Part shown: positions 15,963 to 22,979 of the stretch, one piece after another
How the letters are laid out: every line of letters starts with the position of its first letter
Position numbering within the stretch: position 1 is the first letter of the stretch
Translations under genes and position numbers: made by a program
Notes under the pieces: model-generated
Told to the model about the DNA's origin: nothing
What the model saw: only the letters and a program-made list of their open reading frames with translations
Database searches by the model: none
Origin: Nitrospirota bacterium
GTDB taxonomy: Bacteria; Nitrospirota; Leptospirillia; Leptospirillales; Leptospirillaceae
DNA length: 35,658 nucleotides
Direction of reading: 5' to 3'
Assembly: GCA_021820445.1 (NCBI GenBank)
Contig: JAKADN010000014.1
Coordinates: 1 to 35,658 of the forward strand

Positions 15963-16773
15963 AATAGAGCCCCGGCCTTCTCTGTTCGAAGAAATCGCTT
16001 CTTGAGGCGACCTTTTTGGACAGGGCTTCCTCCGGTTCGATTTCTGCCACCAAAAGGGCAGGAGCGTTGGAGGAGGCCCGGGCGATGATGTCGCCCCGGG
16101 GGCCGATGATCTGGCTTTGTCCGATGAAGGTCAGGGGAGGCCTTCCTCCGCGTTCCTCCTGCCCGGTCCTGTTGGCCGTCACTGTGAAGACCCGGTTTTC
16201 CACCGAACGGAGAATCATTCCCTGGGGCCCGAAAGGAAGGACCCAGTTGGATGGGTGTGCCACCACAAGCGCCCCCGAAAGGGCCAGGGATCGAAGGGCT
16301 TCCGGGAAGAGCCAGTCAAAGCAGATCATGAGCCCCAGGGGCCCGAAAGGGGTTTCCACCACAGGCAGGGGGCTCGTTCCTTCGATGAAGAAATCCCGTT
16401 CCTCGTCGAACAGGTGGATCTTGTCGTAGGAAGCGAGGAGGTGACTCCCCAAAACGGCGAGGGCTCCGTTCGAAACCCCTCCGTCGCGTTTTATGGGAAG
16501 GCCGGCGACCACGACGGCTCCGGTTTCGGAGGAAAGCTCCGAGAGGAACCGGAAAGTCGGGCCCCTTTCCGGTTCCGCCAGACCTGCGGCCTCGGAGGCT
16601 GAGTCGAACTGGTAGCCCGTGGCGAAGAGCTCGGGAAGGACGATCAGGTCGGCCGAAGGATCGGGGCGTTCCAAAATCATCCGGGCGACCGATGCCCTGT
16701 TTTTTTCTGGTTGGCCGAAATCCGGCTGGTTCTGGACGACGGCCACCGTAATCTTTTTTCTTTGATTCTGCAT
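15946..16773 (-). CDS. Carbon-nitrogen hydrolase (nitrilase superfamily)
   Basis: Likely an amidase acting on a small amide or ureido substrate; the exact substrate cannot be read from the sequence. Counting from ATG 16773, the 275-residue protein has the catalytic triad Glu48 (LPELFATGY), Lys118 (YDKIHLF) and Cys151 (MICFDWLFPE). The trailing NRTGQEE and SQIIGPRG segments fit the omega-amidase/carbamoylputrescine-type branch. An in-frame GTG at 16809 would add 12 polar residues. Neither start has a clear Shine-Dalgarno, so the start is uncertain. It is transcribed divergently from the exported-protein gene. Confidence 0.85.
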   Translation of the reverse strand: MQNQRKKITVAVVQNQPDFGQPEKNRASVARMILERPDPSADLIVLPELFATGYQFDSASEAAGLAEPERGPTFRFLSELSSETGAVVVAGLPIKRDGGVSNGALAVLGSHLLASYDKIHLFDEERDFFIEGTSPLPVVETPFGPLGLMICFDWLFPEALRSLALSGALVVAHPSNWVLPFGPQGMILRSVENRVFTVTANRTGQEERGGRPPLTFIGQSQIIGPRGDIIARASSNAPALLVAEIEPEEALSKKVASRSDFFEQRRPGLYSPLSS

Positions 16774-16827
16774 TCTGTCTGGCCCCGGATGATTGTCGTT
16801 TCGATTCACTCATGCTAGCATGTGGCG

Positions 16828-16836
16828 ATTATAACA
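16828..16836 (-). promoter_or_regulatory. Extended -10 promoter for the carbon-nitrogen hydrolase
   Basis: Minus strand TGTTATAAT: a consensus TATAAT (16828-16833) preceded by TGn. There is no convincing -35 box, which extended -10 promoters can lack. A perfect 12-bp palindrome, CATGCTAGCATG (16811-16822), lies at the expected transcription start and may be an operator between the divergent genes. Confidence 0.55.
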
Positions 16837-16904
16837 CGGCGGTTCTTTGGAGGATCCTGAGGCCGAAGGGTGTCAGAAAAGAGGGGGGTTCTTTGCAGGA
16901 AAAA

Positions 16905-17651
16905 ATGAGCCAGATGCCAGGGCCGGCCGCTGAGGAGATTTCTCCTTCTCTCCTATCCCGACTCTTTTCAGGCGTGGCTCCTTTTTTTCTGGTGGTCATC
17001 CTTTTTTCCTTCCAAGGACTTGGCGCCGCCTGGGCGGTCGATATCGACAACCAGGACGGACTCCCAGACTTTTCGGGACAGTCTGACGTTTCTCCCTCGG
17101 AGTCGGTCAACCCGCTCGGCGCTCCTGGTCAGATCCTCTTTCAGGCCGATATCGGATTTGTTCCGGCCAGCGGTCCGACGGTCACCGGGGCGATCGGAAA
17201 CGAAGGTCTCGGGACGGGCTTTCTGGTGGGGATCGAAGGGGGATATACCGTCTACAAGAACCTGGCCCTGACCGCCAGCATCTCGGTCCACGCCTTCGGC
17301 AACGATACCAACGTTCCGGTTCTGATCGGAGCCGAGTATTTCTTTGCCAACGGAGGCGGGTTTCCGATGACAGTGGCCAATAACCCGATCAATATTGTTC
17401 CCTACCTCGAGTTTGCCTTCGGACCGGCGTTCAACTCATCGACGGCCAGCAATGGGGTCGGGGTGGGAACGACGGGGTTTGCCTTTCGGGTTGGGCCCGG
17501 CATCATGATTCCGTTTGGGACCGTCAAACACCAGGGTGTTTTTTTCGAGATCGACTATGAAAACCAGTCCGGACCCTTTTCCGGGGCGGGCCTATCGTCT
17601 TCTTCAATGGCCCTCGTTCCCGTCAAGATCGGATATATTACCCTTTTCTGA
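16905..17651 (+). CDS. Exported, probable outer-membrane beta-barrel protein
   Basis: A 248-residue protein from ATG 16905. The N-terminus has a signal peptide with a long hydrophobic stretch (PFFLVVILFSF) and probable cleavage after AWA. The mature part is rich in Gly, Ala, Thr and Phe with alternating hydrophobic segments and ends in an aromatic residue (ITLF), as outer-membrane barrels often do. The fragments GFLVGIEGGYTVYKNLALTA and GPGIMIPFG resemble small porin-like barrels. A TTG at 16893 behind GAGGGGGG is an alternative start. The frame is open from 16812, but that part lacks signal-peptide features. It is 8 bases upstream of the VOC gene and probably cotranscribed. Function unknown. 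Confidence 0.7.
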   Translation: MSQMPGPAAEEISPSLLSRLFSGVAPFFLVVILFSFQGLGAAWAVDIDNQDGLPDFSGQSDVSPSESVNPLGAPGQILFQADIGFVPASGPTVTGAIGNEGLGTGFLVGIEGGYTVYKNLALTASISVHAFGNDTNVPVLIGAEYFFANGGGFPMTVANNPINIVPYLEFAFGPAFNSSTASNGVGVGTTGFAFRVGPGIMIPFGTVKHQGVFFEIDYENQSGPFSGAGLSSSSMALVPVKIGYITLF

Positions 17652-17659
17652 GTGGAACG

Positions 17660-18043
17660 ATGATCCGGGTCTCCGGGCTTGACCATGTGGCCATACCCGT
17701 CTCCGACGTGGAGCGGTCGATCCGCTGGTACCAGACCTTGTTCGGTCTTGAACGGCGGTTCGAGAAGGAGTGGGGGACTGAACCGGCCTTCCTGTGTGCC
17801 GGTGGGACATGCATCGCTCTTTTGTCCAACGGCCAGGGCCTCCCGGAACACAGTCCGCCCACTGTGAGACATTTCTGCTTCCGGACGGATGAAGAGGCCT
17901 TTGGCCGAGCCCTAGAGGAACTTGAGGCCGCTGCCATTCCATTCAGTCTTGACGATCATGGGGTCTCTCGCTCACTTTATTTTCAGGATCCGGACGGTCA
18001 CTGGATTGAAGTGACTGTCTACCAGGCTGGAATGGAGCCCTGA
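17660..18043 (+). CDS. VOC-superfamily (glyoxalase-like) protein
   Basis: A 127-residue vicinal-oxygen-chelate protein with two beta-alpha-beta-beta-beta units. It opens GLDHVAIPVSDVERSIRWYQ, with metal-ligand candidate His9. A second histidine lies in VRHFCF and the terminal acidic ligand in HWIEVTVY. This pattern suits a divalent-metal lyase or dioxygenase, but the substrate cannot be named. GAGTGGA precedes the ATG closely. Confidence 0.85.
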   Translation: MIRVSGLDHVAIPVSDVERSIRWYQTLFGLERRFEKEWGTEPAFLCAGGTCIALLSNGQGLPEHSPPTVRHFCFRTDEEAFGRALEELEAAAIPFSLDDHGVSRSLYFQDPDGHWIEVTVYQAGMEP

Positions 18044-18057
18044 AGGGCCCGTCTTCC

Positions 18058-18087
18058 TTGACAATCATCACGGGTGAAGCTTATCTT
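18058..18087 (+). promoter_or_regulatory. Promoter of the polyprenyl synthase gene
   Basis: Plus strand TTGACA (18058-18063), 18-base spacer, TATCTT (18082-18087). The first TTG of the open frame is actually the -35 box. Seven bases past the -10 box is 18094, an in-frame ATG, so transcription may start on the start codon. Confidence 0.6.
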
Positions 18088-18093
18088 ATGACC

Positions 18094-19086
18094 ATGAATC
18101 CTCTTATGACAACAGGCGTCAACACGATCTGGTCCGCCTATCAGACTCAGATGGAGGCGGTGGAGGAACGGCTTCGCCTCATTCTGAAGGATGTTATCCC
18201 CCTCGCCAGCGAAATGACTTCCTATATCGTGAGCGGGGGGGGAAAGCGCCTCCGTCCCCTCCTGATGATCATCTCCTCCCGACTCTGCCAATCGGAAGGG
18301 GATGCGTCCATCCTGCTTGCCTCCGTCGTCGAGATGATCCATACCGCGACCCTTCTCCACGATGATGTCGTGGATAGTGCCGATCTTCGCAGGGGAAAGC
18401 CGGCCGCCCACCAGCGGTGGGGAAATCAGCCCGCGATCCTTGTCGGTGACTTTCTCTATGCCAATTCCCTTTGGCTTGCCATGGGGCTCCACAACGACGA
18501 GGTCAACGATTCCCTGACGCTCGCTTGCAAGAAAATGTCCGAGGGTGAAATCCTCGAGCTTTTCCTCGATCGTAATCTCTCGGCCTCCGAGGAGGACTAT
18601 TTCACAGTGGCAGCCTGCAAGACGGCGACACTCACTGCAAGTACCTGTCGTCTGGGAGGCATTCTTGGCGACATTCCGGAATCCGGTAAGAACGCCCTTG
18701 AACAGTTCGGATATTTCGTGGGGATGGCCTTTCAGGTCGCTGATGACGCTCTCGATTACATGGCCAGCGTCGACCGGCTCGGAAAGACCCTGGGCCGGGA
18801 TCTGGCCGAGGGGAAGATGACGCTTCCCCTGATTCACTGCCTTGCGAATACGCCATCTTCCGTCCGCCCCCTCCTGCAGTCCAAGATCGGGTCGGGGGTT
18901 TCCCGAAACGAGGATCTCGAGGAGGTTCTTTCCCTGATGCGCGAGACCGGATCGATCGAATATTCCCTTTCCAGGGCCAGGGAATTTACCCGTCTGGCCC
19001 AAGACAATCTCTCCACCTTTCCAGACTCTCCGGCCCGACAGCACCTGTGGGCTCTCTCCGAATTCGTCATCGCCCGGGACATGTAA
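18094..19086 (+). CDS. trans-polyprenyl diphosphate synthase (octaprenyl type likely)
   Basis: Condenses isopentenyl diphosphate onto an allylic primer to make a long isoprenoid tail, probably for a quinone. From ATG 18094 the product is 330 residues. Both aspartate-rich motifs are present: DDVVD at 90-94, preceded by ATLLH, and DDALD at 217-221. GGKRLRP lies at 49-55. Small residues ahead of the first motif suggest a long product, but chain length is inference. Other in-frame ATGs are at 18088 and 18106, and none has a good Shine-Dalgarno. The promoter directly in front argues for 18094 as a leaderless start. Confidence 0.9.
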   Translation: MNPLMTTGVNTIWSAYQTQMEAVEERLRLILKDVIPLASEMTSYIVSGGGKRLRPLLMIISSRLCQSEGDASILLASVVEMIHTATLLHDDVVDSADLRRGKPAAHQRWGNQPAILVGDFLYANSLWLAMGLHNDEVNDSLTLACKKMSEGEILELFLDRNLSASEEDYFTVAACKTATLTASTCRLGGILGDIPESGKNALEQFGYFVGMAFQVADDALDYMASVDRLGKTLGRDLAEGKMTLPLIHCLANTPSSVRPLLQSKIGSGVSRNEDLEEVLSLMRETGSIEYSLSRAREFTRLAQDNLSTFPDSPARQHLWALSEFVIARDM

Positions 19087-19123
19087 CCCGGGTATCATCC
19101 TTCCCCTCAAAACGGAGGCATTC

Positions 19124-20407
19124 TTGGCAGATCTGATTCCCTTTAAAGGATTGGTTTACGCGGACTCCCTGAAATCGTCCATGGACCGTTTGACGACTCC
19201 TCCTTACGACATCATTTCAAAGGAGGCCCAGAAGGCCTTTTACGACAAGCATCCCGACAATGTCATCCGTCTCGAGCTTCCGATTCCCCCGGACCCGGAA
19301 ACCCCGGAAGACAATCGATACACCCGGGCCCGCAAGGATCTGGACAGAATGATATCCTCCGGTGTCCTCAAAATTGACGAGGATCCGGCCCTCTACCCCT
19401 ACTCTATGACCTTTCGTGATCCTCTGACGGGGTCCGACCGGACGATTCGCGGGTTTGTCGGTCGAATCCGGCTCGAGGAGTGGGAGAAGAAGATCGTCTA
19501 TCCGCACGAAAGGACCCTCCAGGGTCCCAAGGAAGACCGGATGGCCCTTTTCAAGGCGACCTCCTGCTCGTTCAGTCAGATTTATCTTCTTTATCCCGAT
19601 GCCCAAAGAGAAATCATGGGGCTGCTCGAAAAGAAGGCCAAAGAACGATTCCGGTCGACCGACGGAGACGGGGTTGTTCACACTCTTTCGGCGGTTACGG
19701 ACAAGGCGACCATCGATGCGGTCGTGGGATCCTTTGCCAGAAAATCCCTTTTCATTGCGGATGGCCATCACCGCTACGAAACCTATCTCGCCTACCGGAA
19801 CTACAGACGGTCTCTCGAGGCCTCCCCCAATCCGAATGCCCCCTATGAATTCGTCACTGTCTTCCTCGCGGCCCTTGAAGACGAGAATCTTTCCGTCCTT
19901 CCGACTCACCGACTGGTCAGGACTCTTTCCTCCGAAGGGCTTTCCACCTTCCTGTCGGCCCTTGAGTCCCGCTCCACGATTACGCGCTTCCCGGCCGCCG
20001 AATCCGACCGGTTCCTGTCGACCCTTCGGCAATCCTCTCCCGCGGAGACGGTCATAGGAGTTGCGGTTCGCGATACGAAAGAACTCCTTATATGCCGGCT
20101 CAAGGTCGAACGGGGCGAAGGGGTCAAGGGACTCGACACCTACTGGCTTCAGGAAGCCGTTCTGTCGGCGATTCTCGGAATCACCCCGGACCGGATCCGG
20201 ACCGAGGATCTTCTTCGGTATGACAAGTCGGCTCCGTCAGTCCTTGAAAAGGTTTTTACTAACGGAGAATACCCCCTTGGATTTTTCATCCGGCCCGTTC
20301 CGGCCAAGGTGATTGAGGAGGTCTCTCTTCGCGGGGAGCTTATGCCCCAGAAATCCACCTATTTTTATCCAAAACCGCTCACCGGGATGGTCATGGCGAC
20401 CCTGTAG
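19124..20407 (+). CDS. DUF1015 family protein
   Basis: A 427-residue protein of a widespread family of unknown function. Landmarks are the N-terminal PFKGLVYAD and TTPPYDIIS, the central YPHERTLQGPKEDRMAL, ADGHHRYETYL near the middle and MPQKSTYFYPKP at the end. All are strongly conserved in DUF1015 members, which suggests an enzyme active site with histidines. The start is TTG at 19124 behind GGAGG with a 5-base spacer. It follows the polyprenyl synthase by 37 bases and may share its transcript. It converges with rluD. Confidence 0.88.
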   Translation: MADLIPFKGLVYADSLKSSMDRLTTPPYDIISKEAQKAFYDKHPDNVIRLELPIPPDPETPEDNRYTRARKDLDRMISSGVLKIDEDPALYPYSMTFRDPLTGSDRTIRGFVGRIRLEEWEKKIVYPHERTLQGPKEDRMALFKATSCSFSQIYLLYPDAQREIMGLLEKKAKERFRSTDGDGVVHTLSAVTDKATIDAVVGSFARKSLFIADGHHRYETYLAYRNYRRSLEASPNPNAPYEFVTVFLAALEDENLSVLPTHRLVRTLSSEGLSTFLSALESRSTITRFPAAESDRFLSTLRQSSPAETVIGVAVRDTKELLICRLKVERGEGVKGLDTYWLQEAVLSAILGITPDRIRTEDLLRYDKSAPSVLEKVFTNGEYPLGFFIRPVPAKVIEEVSLRGELMPQKSTYFYPKPLTGMVMATL

Positions 20408-20424
20408 AGGGTCAGAGGGGTATT

Positions 20425-21351
20425 TCAAGGGGCCATCTCGGTCAGCGTATCGATGGCCCCTTGCATGTCCTTCGGAATCGGGGAGGAAAACACCATCTCC
20501 TCTCCGGTGACCGGATGGATGAATCCCAGTTTCGCTGCATGAAGCATGATCCTGGGGAAGCGGGGATCGGCCTTTCCCCCCCTTTTTTTGTAGACCGGAT
20601 CTCCTGCCAATGGATATCCCAGATGATGAAAATGAACGCGTATCTGGTGAGTCCGTCCCGTCAGTAATGTAATGTCCACAAGAGAATATCCCTCGAGATA
20701 GGACTTCATGATTCTATATCGCGTCATGGAGGGCTTTCCCGTTGCCGTGACGGCGAATTTTTTCCGGTCTCCGCTCGACCGGCCGATAGGGGCCTCGATC
20801 ATTCCCCGCTTTGTTGGAGGAATTCCGATGACCAGGGCAATATAGCTCTTGGAGACTTGTCTGTCCTTGAATTGCCCCATCAGACGATCGAGGACCTCGG
20901 GGGTCTTGCCCACGACCATGAGACCGGAGGTATCCTGGTCCAGCCTGTGGACCAGTCCGGCTCTCGGGGGCCCATCACCCCCCTTTTCCGGACGGGTCTC
21001 CTTCATGAGATGCCCCAAAAGGCCATTCAGGAGCGTTCCCGAACGGTGGCCAGGGGCGGGATGGACGACGAGTTGGGGAGGTTTGTTGATGACCAGAAGG
21101 GTTGCATCCTCGTAGACGATGTCAAGATCCATCTGCTCGGGGTTGTCGGCGCAGGGGGCAGGGGGCGGAATGAGGACGGTGATGAGGTCTCCTCCCCGGA
21201 TCTTGTAGGAGGCGGCCTCTTCTGCCCCATTGACCGTGACGAGGCCTTCGTCGATGATCTTCTGAACCCGGGAGCGGGAAAAAGGAAGACACTTCTGGGT
21301 AAGATAATGGTCGAGCCTTTTCTTCGATTCTCCCGGATCTACCTGAAACAT
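20425..21351 (-). CDS. rluD: 23S rRNA pseudouridine synthase, RluD family
   Basis: Converts uridines in helix 69 of 23S rRNA to pseudouridine. The 308-residue protein has an N-terminal S4 RNA-binding domain (about 8-60), the catalytic HRLDQDTSG at 135-143 with Asp138 as nucleophile, TGRTHQIRVH in the later part and a C-terminal LHAAKLGF segment. The ATG at 21351 has AAGG 7 bases upstream; the longer frame to 21537 overlaps the TPR gene. Exact uridine specificity (RluD versus RluC-like) is inferred from the S4-plus-HRLD layout. Confidence 0.92.
   Translation of the reverse strand: MFQVDPGESKKRLDHYLTQKCLPFSRSRVQKIIDEGLVTVNGAEEAASYKIRGGDLITVLIPPPAPCADNPEQMDLDIVYEDATLLVINKPPQLVVHPAPGHRSGTLLNGLLGHLMKETRPEKGGDGPPRAGLVHRLDQDTSGLMVVGKTPEVLDRLMGQFKDRQVSKSYIALVIGIPPTKRGMIEAPIGRSSGDRKKFAVTATGKPSMTRYRIMKSYLEGYSLVDITLLTGRTHQIRVHFHHLGYPLAGDPVYKKRGGKADPRFPRIMLHAAKLGFIHPVTGEEMVFSSPIPKDMQGAIDTLTEMAP
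20426..20463. repeat. Perfect 12-bp inverted repeat at the rluD / DUF1015 convergence
   Basis: CAAGGGGCCATC (20426-20437) and GATGGCCCCTTG (20452-20463) are exact reverse complements around a 14-base loop. They cover the last codons and stop of rluD and lie 19 bases past the DUF1015 stop. No U tract follows on either strand. It may stabilise or terminate both convergent transcripts. Confidence 0.7.
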
Positions 21352-21427
21352 GCGAGAGCCTTGCTCCGGTGTCTCCGGATCATCACCGTCGGGAGCGAAT
21401 CGCCCTTTTGATTTCTGTCGGATTATC

Positions 21428-22333
21428 TCAATGCCGACTGACGGATCGATCCTTTTCAACTTTCTCCCGCGCTTTTTCCAGGAAGGATTTGATCGTTGTG
21501 TTTCCAGGATCCTGCTTTTGCGCGATCTTCCATTCATTGATGGCGCGGTCGTAGTCCTCCTGGTCCATGTAGATCGTTCCCAGGTCGATTCGGGCCTGGA
21601 GATTCAAGGGATTGATGTCCAGGGCCTCTTCAAGGACGCTAATCGCCCCATCCCTGTCTCCGACCATGTTGAGGGTCCACCCCAACTCTCTCATCGTTTC
21701 GTCGCTGGGCTCGATTTCGACCGCCTCCTCGAGCTCCATGATCGCCTCGTCCCATTTCCCCTGTTCCGAATAGAGAAGACCCAAGAGCTGGTGAACCCGC
21801 GGATGGAGGGGATCGATGTCTGTCAGCGCAAGAAAGTAGCGCTCGGCTTCTTCGAATCGGGCATGCTCGAAGTAGATCTTGCCGATCGTTTCGTAGGCGT
21901 CGGTATTGAGGGGATCTTCCTGGATCAGGTCGTTCAGAAGGAGAATGGCCCGTTTCGGATCCCCAAGACCATGCGCCGCGAAGGCAAGATGGAGAAGGAT
22001 GTCCCTCTTTTCGATGATGTTCTGACATCCTTCGATCAGGGTGTTGCCCAGTGTCTCGGCCTCCTCGAACTTCTTGAAATAGATAAGAAGGTGCAAGGCA
22101 TAAATCCCGAGCTTCCTGTCGGCGGGGTAGGAATTCCGCCATTCGGAGACCCGCTTTAGGGCTTCGTCCAGACGCCCCCCTTGGATCAGGGCATCGGTCA
22201 TCAGGTACCGGAAGGGGAGTATATCCGGCTCGTCCTTGATGGCTGACTCAGAGAGATGGAAGGCCTTGAGCCACTCATTGTTTTCGAGAGCCAACTGAAT
22301 GCGGGTGATACGGCTTTTTGTTGTAGGGTCCAT
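21428..22333 (-). CDS. Tetratricopeptide repeat protein
   Basis: A 301-residue soluble protein made almost entirely of TPR helical hairpins. Repeats are clearest from residue 140 on, with units such as AYETIGKIYFEHARFEEAERYF, then KWDEAIMELEEAVEIEPSD and GAISVLEEALDINPLN. TPR arrays usually serve as protein-binding scaffolds. No signal peptide, membrane segment or enzymatic domain is visible. AGGAGG lies 8 bases before the ATG. It sits between lspA and rluD on the same strand and probably in the same transcript, but the partner is unknown. Confidence 0.88.
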   Translation of the reverse strand: MDPTTKSRITRIQLALENNEWLKAFHLSESAIKDEPDILPFRYLMTDALIQGGRLDEALKRVSEWRNSYPADRKLGIYALHLLIYFKKFEEAETLGNTLIEGCQNIIEKRDILLHLAFAAHGLGDPKRAILLLNDLIQEDPLNTDAYETIGKIYFEHARFEEAERYFLALTDIDPLHPRVHQLLGLLYSEQGKWDEAIMELEEAVEIEPSDETMRELGWTLNMVGDRDGAISVLEEALDINPLNLQARIDLGTIYMDQEDYDRAINEWKIAQKQDPGNTTIKSFLEKAREKVEKDRSVSRH

Positions 22334-22379
22334 GCCGATCTCCTCCTAAGCTCTTTTTGTCATGAGAAACGGTGAAGCG

Positions 22380-22856
22380 TCAGTGTTCAACGGGTGCCCT
22401 TTTTTGTTTTCGCTCCTCCCCCCACTGGAGAAAGAGCAGAAGGCCGACTCCGATGACGATCCCGGAATCGGCGATATTGAACGCGGGCCAATGATAGTCC
22501 CCGACATAGAAGTCGAGAAAATCGATGACACGACCATGAAGGATTCTGTCGAGAAGGTTTCCCGTCGCCCCCCCGAGAATGAGGGCCAGCGGATAGAACT
22601 CGCGAGATTCCGTCACTTTCTTTTTATGGCTGTAATAGAGAATCGCGAACAGGGCCAACGCGGTAAAGAGAATGAACCCTCCCTGATGGGATTCGTTTTG
22701 GGACTGCGAAAAGAGGCCAAACACGATCCCGGTGTTCCTCACGGAGACGATCCGGAAAAAATGGGGAATGACGTCAGTGTCAGTCCCGATCGGAATTTTT
22801 GAAAGGACAAGATATTTTGTTGCCTGGTCGAGAGCGAATAGAGCCACTCCCGTCAA
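22380..22856 (-). CDS. lspA: Lipoprotein signal peptidase (signal peptidase II)
   Basis: Inner-membrane aspartyl protease that cleaves prolipoproteins after lipidation. Catalytic aspartates are in GNLLDR (Asp103) and FNIADS (Asp130), counted from the TTG at 22856. Several hydrophobic segments are visible (ILFTALALFAILYY and IVIGVGLLLFL). From that TTG the protein has 158 residues but a clipped first membrane helix. The frame upstream reads WLHYG just before it and continues to a stop at 22896-22898, with no ATG, GTG or TTG. An AAGGGG 7 bases ahead of ATC at 22881-22883 raises the possibility of an ATC start adding nine residues. The 22856 boundary is therefore provisional. Confidence 0.92.
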   Translation of the reverse strand: MTGVALFALDQATKYLVLSKIPIGTDTDVIPHFFRIVSVRNTGIVFGLFSQSQNESHQGGFILFTALALFAILYYSHKKKVTESREFYPLALILGGATGNLLDRILHGRVIDFLDFYVGDYHWPAFNIADSGIVIGVGLLLFLQWGEERKQKRAPVEH

Positions 22857-22941
22857 TCCGTAATGGAGCCATGAATTTTTGATCGGCCATCCCCTTTAAA
22901 TGGAGGCAAGCGTCCTGAGGGAAACCTGCAACCCTTTCAAA

Positions 22942-22950
22942 ATTATATCA
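22942..22950 (-). promoter_or_regulatory. Extended -10 promoter for lspA-TPR-rluD
   Basis: Minus strand TGATATAAT: consensus TATAAT (22942-22947) with an upstream TGn. No good -35 is seen. It lies just past the ileS terminator-like hairpin and about 60-90 bases before lspA. Confidence 0.55.
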
Positions 22951-22951
22951 T

Positions 22952-22974
22952 AAAACGGGTGCATCTGAGACCCG
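22952..22974 (-). terminator. Weak intrinsic terminator after ileS
   Basis: CGGGT/ACCCG arms (22970-22974 and 22956-22960) with a 9-base loop are followed on the minus strand by TTTTAT. The stem is only 5 bp, so termination may be partial. It lies 6 bases past the ileS stop and directly before the lspA -10 element. Confidence 0.45.
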
Positions 22975-22979
22975 ACCTT

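Noticed and set aside
18019-19110. 363-codon minus-strand open frame
   Set aside because: Antisense to the polyprenyl synthase with its two aspartate-rich motifs.
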